A stretch of DNA of 64,000 nt from Mesocentrotus franciscanus. Taxonomy: Eukaryota; Echinodermata; Echinoidea; Camarodonta; Strongylocentrotidae. Numbering within the stretch: position 1 is the stretch's first letter; each line of letters starts with the position of its first letter. Below are positions 37,380 through 48,349 of the stretch, one piece after another. The position numbers and the translations under genes were made by a program. The stretch spans positions 1,538,851 to 1,602,850 of the forward strand of contig CP137673.1 of the NCBI GenBank assembly GCA_037976565.1, given 5' to 3'. A model generated the notes under the pieces. The model saw only the letters and a program-made list of their open reading frames with translations, did not search any database and was not told the origin of the DNA.

Positions 37380-38040
37380 TTGATTTCCATGGCAGCTCGT
37401 GAGGGGGGTGAAAATGGGGCAATTAGGGCGATACCTCCCCCTCTACGAATGCGTTTTTTTTAGGGGGGGGCGAACTAAAGAGGAAGAGATCTAGGCTGTG
37501 CTGAAGGGGAAGGGGAACAGGCATACGGTGAAAAAGTTCAAGATATCATGAGTTAGTTCCCTAGCTGCATGGGCCTAGGTTCGGCGTTTGATTCCAGGAA
37601 TGATCGAGTGGCATCTAATTATGCCATCTATAGCTCTCCTCCTGGACTATTCTGAAACGGGCCGCGTAGACTACGTAGTCCCCATGAAGTTGAGAAATCA
37701 CCAAAGATCGTCTCAGAAAGAAAAGCTGTCTTAGCCAAATTGCATGAATATTTGGATTCATATTTCGATATTGCTATATTTAATGCAAGGATTCAAACAA
37801 AATGCAAAATTGTTTCTCTCGGTCGTTGAGCTCCCTCGCAAAAAAATAAATATATGATTAGCTTAGTCTAGCTAATTCATTTAGTTATATGATTCGTTAT
37901 TCTTCCCCTCTCGGGAGATAGATTCAATGATACACTGTACAATTATTACGAAAAAGGTGCAGAAACTATTAAAAAAAGCGAAAATTAAGAATGCCTTCTT
38001 TCTTTCTTACCTTCCTACTTTCCCTCCGTTCTTCCTTTCA
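37380..38040. other. Region upstream of RINT1, nothing recognised
   Basis: AT-rich with G runs near 37465; no TATA or gene that I can support, though RINT1 promoter elements must lie in or next to 37190-37400. Confidence 0.4.
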
Positions 38041-38049
38041 ATATATTTC

Positions 38050-38076
38050 ACTCTCTCTCTCTCTCTCTCTCTCTGT
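38050..38076. repeat. (CT)n microsatellite
   Basis: Uninterrupted CT run. Confidence 0.95.
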
Positions 38077-38147
38077 TCTTTGCTCTGTGTCTTTCTTTCC
38101 TGGGGGTGGAACTTTTGGGGAGCTGCAGCCGCTCGACCCCCGTCAAG

Positions 38148-38300
38148 CAGGGCCGTAGCCAGAGTTTGATGTTTGGGGGGGAGGGGGCACATACATGTAA
38201 TTGATCGATGTCCTGGGGAGGGGTCTATGAGGAGGGGTGTCTGATCTTGGAAATTGTTGGGGGCACGTGCCACCCCCCGTGCCCCCTGGCTACGGGCCTG
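38148..38300. mobile_element. Short hAT-type MITE, 153 bp
   Basis: TIRs CAGGGCCGTAGCCAG and CTGGCTACGGGCCTG (inverted, one mismatch), flanked by 8-bp repeats CCGTCAAG (38140-38147) and CCATCAAG (38301-38308) with one mismatch. The interior is G/C-run rich. Confidence 0.85.
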
Positions 38301-38586
38301 CCATCAAGTCGAGAATGACTGAATGTATAAACTTACTATTATCGCATATATACTGAATACCAAATCAATGTGGTTCTTCATAGATTTAATCCTTACAAAA
38401 TTAAACACACACAATGCTATAATAGGCCGCGTGATACATTTCGTGCAAATGATTATGATAATCAATATTTAGTCTCAGCAACCAAATGGATATTCCGGAT
38501 AAATAAGCTTATAGTGTATAAATATATAGATAAATATGACTTTTAAACAAAGATCAGGTGATCGATATATCAATCAGAACACAATT

Positions 38587-38704
38587 TTCGTAATTGATAT
38601 CAATCTCAACTATGTACACATAGGACAGGAGACTACAAACTTGCGATTGATTAGAGGACTTGCAATTAATTCGGATCAATCGTAGCTCTGTATAAGGCGG
38701 GGCC
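38587..38704. mobile_element. TIR MITE GGGCCCC family, copy 2 (5'-truncated)
   Basis: Shares GATATCAATCTCAACTATGT, ACTTGCGATTGATTAGAGG and the terminal TATAAGGCGGGGCCC with 18826-18984; the left end is missing. Confidence 0.75.
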
Positions 38705-39386
38705 CAGATAATTATAAAAGTTTACCACAGTACAATACATTAATTATTAAACGATTACTTTACATTGCGCCGTGTTTAAGAAATACATTATTTACTTATC
38801 GTACTACCAAATGTTATTTTTCGATCTTTTAACGGGTGCGGGTGTGTTTGTGTAAGTAAAAGGTCGATAATTGCTCTTTTTTTAACTGATTACAATTTTG
38901 TATCAAAATTGGGAGTTTTTATGAAGCCTGCTTGAGATGATATAGTCAAGCTTGAGTACATAGAAATTTGTTTGCAAAGCAAGTACATCTACTGGAAATT
39001 GTTCTGACTGCAATTGATTTCAGGCTATTGATTTCATCAAGAGCGTCTTCAATAAGCTAAGTATAACAAAACACAATAATGACAAGATTAATGATAATCT
39101 ACATTACGTATAGTTATCACTTTATTGGAAAATGAAAGGCAACAGCGGCTTTTCAAATCATCTTCAACGTCTCAACCGTAACGAGAGGAGACAAATATTC
39201 ACCGGTCATACTTTCTGACATTGTATGATTTCATATTTTTCGACATCACCAGCCAACATGCAATTTGTGAGAGCTGCATGTGTAATACTTTTCCGTCTCA
39301 TTTTCTTAATTGATGATCGAAAAGCAAAATACTTACAGTTAACAACTAAATTATTCATATACCCCTTTTAATTTTTGTTTCTTTTG

Positions 39387-39390
<4 letters not shown>

Positions 39391-39428
<38 letters not shown>
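39391..39428. repeat. (GT)n microsatellite
   Basis: About 19 GT repeats. Confidence 0.97.
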
Positions 39429-39430
<2 letters not shown>

Positions 39431-39666
39431 CGTAACTCAAGAATGAAAGATAGACTGGTTGAATCATGGCCTTTGTTAAATACTTGTAGACATAAACAAT
39501 AATTATATCACATTCTCAACAAATGTAAATCGGGACAAATCAATTTTCACGAAAGTTACAAAACTTGCCAAGGGTATGAATAATTTAGTTGTAAACTCTG
39601 TAATCACATTTTTTTTTAATTAACAAAAGACATACCTGATCATGATCTGGATTATTTCTGTTTTCC

Positions 39667-39922
39667 TTAAGGGTACTATGTACCATTTGCAGGCCAATTA
39701 TATGAAAAAGGCTAAATTCCAACGGAATTTGAAAGATAATACTAATTTAGAACTTCCCTCAAAACAAAAGGGATTGAAAATGTCCTTTTGCGGGAAAATA
39801 ACGACAGTTAGTTGTCGAATCGAGATTAGCGACCGCAGTCGTTTAATTAAACACTCTGAATTTCAGACCCTTGTACCGAATGGTCATACGTTTTATGCTG
39901 CGCAAAGATTCAATCAGTTTAA
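39667..39922. mobile_element. Half copy of a TTAA-ended TIR element
   Basis: Starts TTAAGGGTACTATGTACCAT. Over 255 bp it matches the reverse complement of 57855-58117 (GCGACCGCAGTCGTTTAATT, TTTATGCTGCGCAAAGATTC). Confidence 0.8.
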
Positions 39923-39937
39923 TTAACATCTAGTAAT

Positions 39938-39945
39938 ACTACTAC

Positions 39946-39993
<48 letters not shown>

Positions 39994-40048
39994 GAGTAGC
40001 AGTAGTATAGTAGCAGTAGTAGTAGTATATAGTAGGATTAGTAGTAGT
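39938..40048. repeat. (TAG)n microsatellite
   Basis: TAG triplet run directly followed by the element at 40049; further TAG runs at 40393-40555 and 41548-41596 flank later insertions. Confidence 0.95.
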
Positions 40049-40391
40049 CAGGGGCGGCGATCCCGGGGGGACGGGGGGACACGTCCCCCCTCAATTTTTT
40101 TAGGGGGGATCGTCCCCCCTCAAAATTTTAAAAAGTGCACACAAAAAATGTATAGCAAATACTGACTAAAGACTGCAACACACTTTTAGGCTCTGGAGGG
40201 CCCAAGAGTGCAACGTTTAGACAAATAAAAATGCAAAAATCTTCTCACTCGGTAGCTACGCTCCCTCGCATAATATCCTTCAAAATGTACAAGTAAATAC
40301 CGAGAAAAGTGAAGTGTGAAAAAAATATATTGCTTGTTTTTATACTATAGTTTTGCTAAGGAATGTAATTTTGTAATACAACAAAATTTCA
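40049..40391. mobile_element. hAT-type element, truncated right end
   Basis: Left end CAGGGGCGGCGATCCCGGGG identical in kind to 42869-43217; interior shared with 22475-22790. The right side stops at CAAAATTTCAA and passes into (GTA)n, so the right TIR is lost. Confidence 0.82.
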
Positions 40392-40392
40392 A

Positions 40393-40410
40393 GTAGTAGT
40401 AGTAGTAGTA

Positions 40411-40446
<36 letters not shown>

Positions 40447-40447
40447 A

Positions 40448-40527
<80 letters not shown>

Positions 40528-40555
40528 TTAGTATAGTGGTGGTAGTAGTAGTAGT
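40393..40555. repeat. (TAG)n microsatellite, about 160 bp
   Basis: Almost pure TAG triplets; gives a poly-Leu ORF on the minus strand that is an artefact. Confidence 0.97.
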
Positions 40556-41547
40556 CAGGCGCAGATCCATTATTTCTTAGGGGGGCCCAAATTTGAAATT
40601 GTGCGAGCCTAATATTGGTACGTATTGGTGACCACTAAAGCAGTGGCGTAATGAGCAAAATCGTTTGGGGGCAGAAGAAAAAATCGGCATCACCACGACT
40701 CTTACATGGAGGCCCTGCTGAAAGTTTTTTCAAAGTGGGGGAGGCTAAATCATTTCCGATCAGGTAGAGCGTAGCGTAAATTAACATGGGGTCTAGGTGC
40801 AAAGCCCCGGCGTGGGTCAAGGGGCGGAGCCCCTGAAGCTCAGGCGTATGGGCATTTAATTACGGTCAGAAGAGCATATTTTTAAACCTTATTTGTGATA
40901 CTGGCAGGACACTAATTGGTGTGGGGTCAAGGGGGCGGAGCCCCCAGAAGCTCAGGAGTTTTAGGCATTTAATTGCGGTCAGATGAGCATCCATGGGCCT
41001 GCCTTAGGGACCTAGATGGGGTCTAGGGGGCAGAGCCCCCGTAAGCTCAGGGGTTTTAGGCATTAAATGACCGTCAGATGAGCTTATTTTTATACCTTAT
41101 TTGTGACACTGGCAGGTCACTAATTGGCGTGGGCTTCCCTTTCCCTTCTCTTCCTTCTCTCTCTCTTTTAAGTTTGCTGGGGGAGGGGGCAAGCCAAGGG
41201 CCTTTCGGGCCCCCGATCCGGACGTTGTTGGCCGAATTAATCGCAACGGATCTCCCCCTTCTTTTCTTTTCTTCTTCCTCTTTATTTCCTTCCCTTTATC
41301 TCCCCTTTTCCTTTTTTCTTTCCCTTTCCTTCCTTCTCTCTTTTATTTTGCTGGGGGGGGGGCAACAGCCTGGGAGGCAAGGCCCTTTCGCACCCCCGAT
41401 CTCCTTCTTTCCCCTTTTCTTTTCTGCTTCCTCTTCTTTCTTTCCCTTTCTCTCCTCTCTCCCTTTCCTTCTTTTCCTTCTCTCTCTCTCTCTTTTTCTT
41501 TTGGCGGGGCGGCCAAGGCCCCCTGGGCCCCCCTGGATCCGCGCCTG
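40556..41547. mobile_element. hAT-type composite element, 992 bp
   Basis: TIRs CAGGCGCAGATCCA and TGGATCCGCGCCTG (inverted, one mismatch), flanked on both sides by GTAGTAGT, which fits an 8-bp duplication but is ambiguous in a TAG tract. The interior contains the nested CAGTGGCGTAAT element (40641 on) and two pyrimidine-rich half repeats (41150-41340, 41345-41520). Confidence 0.82.
40641..41130. mobile_element. Nested CAGTGGCGTAA element (inverse of 22835-23770)
   Basis: Left end CAGTGGCGTAATGAGC; contains the GGGGCGGAGCCCC / GGCATTTAATTACGGTCAGA repeats of the 22.8-23.8 kb element in opposite orientation. The right end is indistinct near 41130. Confidence 0.65.

Positions 41548-41596
<49 letters not shown>
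41548..41596. repeat. (GTA)n microsatellite
   Basis: Continues the TAG tract on the far side of the insertion. Confidence 0.95.
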
Positions 41597-41599
41597 ACG

Positions 41600-42815
41600 T
41601 AATAATAATAATGATAATAATAATAACCTATAGGCTTCTATGGCGCATTTCATCTTCAGAGAAAATATCAATGCGCTTTGCAATAATAAAAGAACAAAAT
41701 TACAGAAAACTACTTATTCATACTAAAGAAATATCAAAATAAGGACAAGATTAATCATAATCAATCATTATCAACATCAATTGCAGAGAATTGAGAGCTA
41801 ACTATGAAAAAGTACAGTAATGTAGTTAAATTTTGATGATATACAATATTTATAATGCAGTTTAAATGTCATCAGAAAGCCTTTTTTAAAGAGTAAGATT
41901 TCAGTTGTGATTTAAAGAAAGTTAAATCTGTGATGTTTCGGAAGGTAGTATGGAGGGANNNNNNNNNNNNNNNNNNNNNNNNNNNNNNNNNNNNNNNNNN
42001 NNNNNNNNNNNNNNNNNNNNNNNNNNNNNNNNNNNNNNNNNNNNNNNNNNNNNNNNNNNNNNNNNNNNNNNNNNNNNNNNNNNNNNNNNNNNNNNNNNNN
42101 NNNNNNNNNNNNNNNNNNNNNNNNNNNNNNNNNNNNNNNNNNNNNNNNNNNNNNNNNNNNNNNNNNNNNNNNNNNNNNNNNNNNNNNNNNNNNNNNNNNN
42201 NNNNNNNNNNNNNNNNNNNNNNNNNNNNNNNNNNNNNNNNNNNNNNNNNNNNNNNNNNNNNNNNNNNNNNNNNNNNNNNNNNNNNNNNNNNNNNNNNNNN
42301 NNNNNNNNNNNNNNNNNNNNNNNNNNNNNNNNNNNNNNNNNNNNNNNNNNNNNNNNNNNNNNNNNNNNNNNNNNNNNNNNNNNNNNNNNNNNNNNNNNNN
42401 NNNNNNNNNNNNNNNNNNNNNNNNNNNNNNNNNNNNNNNNNNNNNNNNNNNNNNNNNNGAAGGTAGTATGGGAGGAGTTCCAAAGACGCGAAGCTGCAGA
42501 TGAGAATCTTCTGGATCCGTATGACTTTGTCCTGTCGTTCATGGGTTCAATGAGGTGTTGGATGAAGAGCGGAGGGATCGAGTGGGCACGTAAGGTGTAA
42601 CAAGTTCAGATATGTAGCTGGGACAGAGTTGATGAATTGCCTTGAAAGTTAGCAGGATGACTTTGTATTGGATTCTCTGGGATACGGGAAGCTAATGGGG
42701 TTCCTGTAAAGTAGGAGTGATGTGCTGATTTTGCCTTTGTAATTTAGAAACTAGTCTGGCAGCTGAGTTTTGAATTCGCTTAAGCTGGCGATGTCTTTAT
42801 TGGGAGATTGATAAT
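41600..42815 (-). mobile_element. CR1/L2-like LINE 3' fragment (spans gap)
   Basis: Minus strand reads a decayed ORF2 C-terminus: QNSAARLV-like start, ILLTFKAIHQLCPSYISELV, TPYVPTRSLRSS, then KSYGSRRFSSAASRLWNS before the gap. After it comes HTTFRNITDLTFFKSQLKSY. An ATTAT-rich 3' tail at 41600-41635 follows. The layout LLTFKALH...YGxRxFSxAAPRLWN...FKSxLK is diagnostic of CR1/L2-type non-LTR ORF2 ends. Several stops: a dead copy. Confidence 0.85.
41959..42458. other. Assembly gap (500 N) inside a LINE fragment
   Basis: Exactly 500 N. The left flank ends GAAGGTAGTATGGAGGGA and the right flank begins GAAGGTAGTATGGGAGGAGT, so the two contig ends overlap by about 18 bp. The LINE reading (minus) also resumes across it. 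Confidence 0.97.
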
Positions 42816-42868
42816 AGCAGCAGCAGTTGTAGGAGTAGTAGTAGTAGTAGTAGAAGTATTAGTATAGT

Positions 42869-43217
42869 CAGGGGCGGTGATCCCGGGGGGACGGGTGTAC
42901 ACGTCCCCCCTCAATTTTTTTTTTAGGGGGGATCGTCCAAACGGAAAATTTTAAAAAGTGCAAACAAAAATATATAGCAAATACTGACTAAAGACTGCAA
43001 CACACTTTTAGGCTCTGGAGGGCCCTCCATGAGTGCATTGTTTAGACTAATACAAATGCAAAAATCTTCTCGCTCGGTCGCTACGCTCCCTCGCACAATA
43101 TCCTTCAAAATGTACAAGTAAAAATCTGTCTTCCGTTGGTATCACGGTGATACCAACGGAATACAGACTTTCCCCTCGCATTTCGTCCCCCGGTCATGAA
43201 AAGAAATCGCGCCCCTG
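42869..43217. mobile_element. hAT-type non-autonomous element, 349 bp, intact ends
   Basis: Left CAGGGGCGGTGATCCC, right GAAATCGCGCCCCTG; perfect 8-bp target duplication AGTATAGT at 42861-42868 and 43218-43225. Inside is a 20-bp near-perfect hairpin (43126-43166). This is the reference copy for the family at 22475 and 40049. Confidence 0.92.
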
Positions 43218-43219
43218 AG

Positions 43220-43650
43220 TATAGTAGTAGTAGTTGTAGTAGTAGTTAAGTTGTAGGTACAGTAGTAATATTATGATTGACGTTGTTGCTGCTGCGGTTG
43301 ATGTTGTTGTTGTTGTTTTTGGTGGTGGTATAGTGTTTTTATATAAATCACAATATATGAGAGTGATCAATACGTACCCTTGTGTTTTCATCGACCACCA
43401 GTGATCTTGGTCGGTGTATGCCCTCGGTTATAAAGTCAGATTCATTTCCAGAGATGTTCGTTCCAATCGACAATGATGTTATTTTTTCGAGTTTTTATAA
43501 AGAATATAAAGGGTTTTGACGCTTCAGCGATGGTAATGCCATTGCCATAGGGTGCTGTAATTTTATCACGAACAATTGTGAAAAGGAATTTAATTGAGCA
43601 AATGATTTTCTCGAAACTGTTACGCGTTAAATAAAACGAAATGGTAAAAT
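43220..43650. other. Intergenic, nothing recognised
   Basis: Contains degenerate GTT/GTA triplets to 43330 and otherwise plain sequence. Confidence 0.5.
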
Positions 43651-43653
43651 AGT

Positions 43654-45274
43654 CAGAGGCGGCGCTCACGGGGGGGGGGCAGGGGGCACAGTGCCCCTTT
43701 TTCAAGTAACCCAAAAGTGCCCCTTTTTACATACTTTAGGAAAATTGCCCCTTTAACTTTGTAAGATGTGCCTCTTTTTAAATAGGAAAAGTGCCCATTT
43801 TACCTCGCCAAGTGCCCCTATTACTTTGTAAAAGTGCCCCTCCCCTTTTTACCTCTGATTAGTGCCTCTTTTATGTTGACACGTGCCCCTTTTCCTTCGA
43901 CAAGTTTTCTTTGCAATAAGTGTCCATTTTTCATTCTCATAAGTGCCCCTTTAATCTCTAGTAACTGCCCCTTTTCAGGTACGAGAGTGCCCCTTTTCAG
44001 GAACGAGAACTACCCTTTTCACTTTTGATAAGTGCCCCTACAACTCTGAAAATTGCCCTATTCAAATCAGAGAGGTTTTTCCTTTGTAAGAAGTGCTCCT
44101 TCCCCTTTTAATAACTACCCCTTTTCGACTCGGATAAGCACACCTTTTATTTTCCATGTGCCCCTTTTCCTTTCTAATAAGTGCCCCTTTTCCTTATGAT
44201 AAGTACCCCATAAAAAATCCCCTTCCCTTCTCATATATGCCCCTTTTCACCTATGCAAAGTTTCCCTTTTCATTCACATAAGTGCCCCTTTCATCTCTGG
44301 TAAATGACTCTTTTCAGGTAAGAGAAGTTACTCCTTTTCACTTCAGATAAGTGCCCCCTTCACCTCCGATAATTGCCCCCTTTTCAAATCGAGAGATGTT
44401 CGTTTTACTTTGACAATTGCCCTTTCTCCTCCTGATAAGTGCTCTTTTCATCTCTGATGAGTGTTCCTTTTCACTTCTAATAACTGCCCCTGTTATTTTG
44501 ACACGTGCCCCTTTTCTTTCTAATAAATGCTCTTTTGCCCTCTTATTAGTGCCCCTTCCCTTCTCATGATTACCCCTAATAAAATCTGATCGGTGCCCCT
44601 TTTCTTTCAACAAATTCATATTTTGCTTTATTATGATGGCCCTTTTCCATTCTCATATGTGCCCCTTTTCATATTTGCTCAGTGCCTCTTTTCAGGTGTA
44701 AGAAGTGCCCCATTCTCACCTCTGATAATAACCGTTTGTACTTTGACACGTGCTCATTTTCTTTTCTAATAAGTGTATTATCCCTAGTTTTCGATAAGTG
44801 TCCCTTTTCATCTCATCATTAAACCTGCCCCTAATTTAAAGCGACTAAGAGCAAATTCCCCAAAACTTGCTCGCATTTATAGATGATATAATTATGTTAC
44901 TTATCAAAGGTCTTTTCAGTCTTTCGTTCTGAGAATGTGCTTACACTCCCATCAGGATTGTTTTCCCTCTTTATAAGATGTAATTTTTCGCACTGCGACC
45001 TCATATAAATCGTAATAAATTTTCCTCGCTCGCTTCGCTCGCTGCAAAAGAATATTTAGACCATAGCACCCGACTGAAAAATATCTTGTATGATGTATAA
45101 GAGAAACAAATACTGAAATCATCCCTGATAATGTAATCACAATGTAGGGGTATACCAATGTATAAAAAAATTGTATATTTTCGCCTTGAGATTTTCATTT
45201 GCAGGTGCCCTTTTTCCAGAAAGTTCCTTTTTGTTGGTGCTCCCCCCACTTTCGAAGTCGCTCCGCCGCCTCTG
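43654..45274. mobile_element. hAT-type element filled with a 22-bp degenerate array
   Basis: TIRs CAGAGGCGGCGCTCACGG and CGCTCCGCCGCCTCTG, flanked by a perfect 8-bp duplication AAAATAGT (43646-43653 and 45275-45282). From about 43690 to 44820 the interior is a degenerate tandem array on the theme AAGTGCCCCTTTTNNNTCTGAT, roughly 50 units of 20-26 bp. The remaining part (44830-45235) is AT-rich and without a transposase. Non-autonomous. Confidence 0.92.
43690..44820. repeat. Degenerate 22-bp array with higher-order pattern
   Basis: Units share GTGCCCCTTTT with variable tails. Blocks containing TTGACACGTGCCCCTTTTC recur near 43877 and 44500, with related versions near 44150 and 44745, suggesting amplification of multi-unit blocks. 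Confidence 0.88.
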
Positions 45275-45550
45275 AAAATAGTCCTAGGTATTTTATTTTC
45301 CAGGACAAAGATAATTATCATTTTATTGAAATGACGTGATAAGAACAAGGATAACACGGTTTTCTTCTTTCATTATTTCTTTCCGGAAACACATTTCGCA
45401 AATTCAAATTCTATTCCCTCTTTCTTCGTAGGTTGTAAAAATAAACACATTCATTAGCTATAGGTATTTTTTTTGTTAAGAAATCGATTTGATAATACCA
45501 GATAGTATAAGTGATTTAGCTTACGTTCACTATTCACATGAGTGACATTC

Positions 45551-45643
45551 GGGACTTTTAGATTTGCACGACGAGAACGTGGACCGGACGTGTGACATCC
45601 TTTAAGGCAGTCCACGTTCTCGTCGTGCAAATCTAAAAGTCCC
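45551..45643. repeat. Perfect 34-bp inverted repeat (hairpin)
   Basis: Left arm 45551-45584 (GGGACTTTTAGATTTGCACG...) and right arm 45610-45643 are exact reverse complements, with a 25-bp spacer. The right arm touches the end of the YWTD exon reading. Confidence 0.97.
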
Positions 45644-45644
45644 T

Positions 45645-45853
45645 ATTCTCCCTGTTTAGACCATTGATATCAGCTCGATAAACTCTATTATCAGTCCTAT
45701 CGGACCAGTAGAGCTTTCTAGTAACAGAGTCATAGCTTATATCATGAGGTTGGCTTGATGAAGTGATGACAGAGAATGATAAATCATCTTGTAGACCTGC
45801 AACATAAATACTTTCCGCTGCTGAGTCTGTTACGAAGATCTTCACCGACCGTT
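45645..45853 (-). CDS. Isolated LDL-receptor class B (YWTD) exon
   Basis: Acceptor CATTCATTCTAG at 45854, then RSVKIFVTDSAAESIYVAGL, DISYDSVTRKLYWSD and NRVYRADINGLNRE. The RKLYWSDxxxxRVxRADINGLN pattern is a YWTD beta-propeller blade as in LDLR/LRP/nidogen-type proteins. No donor is obvious: the reading runs into the adjacent inverted repeat and stops (TAG in the arm). No further blades, EGF or LA modules are seen in the window, so it is either one exon of a gene with very long introns or an orphaned, truncated fragment. Confidence 0.6.
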
Positions 45854-46029
45854 CTAGAATGAATGAGGAACAATATACCCACTAAATGTACACTCTGTAT
45901 CAATGTGAATTAGAAGTAGAAAACACACACAAAACGAAAGAAAAGAAGAAAAAAATCACACAAAAAGGCAAAAACTCTCAGTATTAACAAACATCACAAT
46001 TCATACATTTTCAACTGGTGTATGCCCAA

Positions 46030-47380
46030 CTTCCCTTAAAATCGATAAAGTGATTCATATTTATAAAAAGGATGACTCCTCAGTAATAAGTAATTATAGG
46101 GCGATATTATTATTATTACAAAGTATTTCTAAAATTCTTGAAAAAATTCCATATAAAGGACTTAACACCTTCTTACAAAGAAATAATTCACTGATTCCTA
46201 ACCAGTCAATAATTGAAGCTTTTGCGAACAGTGAACATATTATTGGATTATTTATGGAATTGTCAAGAGCTTTGGATACAATAGATCATAAAATATTAAT
46301 CCATAAATTACAATGCTGTGGCGTAAGAGGTCAAGCTCTCTTTTAGTTTATTAATTATTTAGAAGACAGACAACACACGTATCTTTCCAAAGTTACGAAA
46401 AATAAAAATTAAATGTTGTGTGCCGCAAGGATCTATATTGGTTCCCTTTTTTATTATTTATATATATATATATATATATGGTCATATCAAATCCTCTACA
46501 CTCTTAAACTTAATTATCTTTGCTGATGATACGAGTATCTGTTATTCCCATAAAAACTTTGAAACGCTCAAAACGCAGTTAAATTTTGAATTAATGAAAA
46601 TATCTAAGTGCACGTGGTTTAAATTTAATAAATTATCATTAAATGTAAGTAAAACAAACTTCATTTATTTTAGCAAGACTAACGATATTATATAAGGAAT
46701 TGTAATAATGAGATTGGCTTGCCTCTCATTGAAAAACAATCTGTAACAGTTTTAGGGGTCACTAATGACTCTCATTCAAAATTTAATGAGCATATATACG
46801 TTATATACATACGTCAATATCAAAGAATATTGGAATACTGTATATGTTAAAACAAATTCTTTCTGAAAGATCTATGATTATATCATATAATACTCTAATT
46901 TCATCACATGTGTTATATTGTAATATTGTATGGGGCAATTGTAGTATACCAAAAATTAATTCCTTATTTTTGCTTAAAAGAGAGCGATTCGCATAATTGC
47001 TAACTCAAATTATTTACTATCACACACGGAATCTTTATTTCATCGTTAAAAATATTAAAAATACAAGATAATCATTTTTTCAGACAAACATTTTTGTATG
47101 TATAAAAGCGATATTCTCACAATCAACTCCCATCCCTATTTCACAACATTAACAGTTTGAACTCAAACATTCACACATATCCCACCCGTCGATCAAAAGA
47201 TTATCACTTAGGAAGTCCTAAAATATTTTTTGCCCAGAAGTCAGTAAGACATCATGTACCAGATGTTTGGAACGCCTTACCAAATTAAAAAAGCAATATT
47301 CATCTCTCTTTTCTTTTAAAGCATCTCTTAAAAGACCTCTTATATCAAATATCAACATAACTGATTTCAACATGCAGTAG
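46030..47380 (+). pseudogene. Decayed LINE reverse transcriptase
   Basis: Plus-strand fragments in several frames keep RT landmarks: IHIYKKDDSSVISNYRAI, LSRALDTIDHKIL (for SKAFDTIDH), PQGSILVPFFIIYI, the active-site FADDTS, WFKFNKLSLNVSKTNF, and a C-terminal VRHHVPDVWNALPN. Frame changes and stops show it is dead. A (TA)n run at 46460-46480 interrupts the PQG block. CR1/Daphne-type order. Confidence 0.85.
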
Positions 47381-47517
47381 GCAATTATTGATATCTCAAA
47401 TTTGGTCACATTGCAAGTCAGTTTTGCTATTCGGATTCTTTGTTTCCTTTATTGAAAAGGCTACTTTGTTTCTACTCCACCATACAACACAGAGCTACGT
47501 GCACATCCACCATTCCC

Positions 47518-47665
47518 TACACACACACAAACAAACACACACACGCACAACACGCGCACACTCACACACACACATACTACACTCACAGACTCATACACAT
47601 CACACACACACACACACACGCGCACACAACACACACATACTACACTCACATAGTCATACACATCA
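47518..47665. repeat. (CA)n-rich microsatellite
   Basis: Interrupted CA repeats with ACACGCGC variants; His/Thr ORFs are artefacts. Confidence 0.95.
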
Positions 47666-47669
47666 AGGA

Positions 47670-48345
47670 TGCCGATTACGACATGTTTATCCATGTAATA
47701 ACTTAGAATTAATTCGCTACCTGATCAATATTGACCTGAATTCGTTTCCAATCAAAGTATTATTCCTACGTTCCAAACAATCACCCGTTCAGGAAAAGTC
47801 TTATGTTTATTGCATAATTCAGGAGCACGACCAGAAATTCAGCATTATAATTTGCTTTCTTCAATTACTTTATTTTTTCAGTCTATACTAGCCAGGTGGC
47901 CTCGTCATCCGTTAACAGTTCTACGAGTGGGCCCTGGATTTCATTTATTTATTTTCCACATTCCAGTAAAAGAAAACATACAAAATACAAAATAATAATA
48001 TACTATCATAAATACAAAGGAATGCACAAAGAAACAAACATAGGCTCTCTAGTATACATGTACATGTAGCTATGGTTATGGAGAAAGTTCGATCAAGTAG
48101 TTTGACAACACTATGACAAACACCAAGCCAATCATTTCTGAAGGAAAAAAATAACATATGTGTATGTTTGTCACGAGGCAATTGCCCCACAAATACATGT
48201 TTTTAAAAAAAATGAAGGATAATATTTCATTTTTAACTCTTCTTTTTTTCTTTTTTTTATGAGTCCTAGGATACATGCACATTAATACACAAGTCTAACA
48301 CACACAAAATTACCTTTAAAAGTTCTATGTGTTAGATGTATGCTA
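47670..48345. other. Intergenic, nothing recognised
   Basis: No supported feature. Confidence 0.45.
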
Positions 48346-48349
48346 GCTT

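Noticed and set aside
41078..41683. Phe/Leu/Ser and Lys/Glu/Arg-rich ORFs
   Set aside because: Pyrimidine-tract composition inside the element 40556-41547.
44338..44619. Lys/Glu/Gly-rich ORF (KGHRSDFIRGNHEKG-like)
   Set aside because: Reverse reading of the degenerate GTGCCCCTTTT array; no independent coding evidence.
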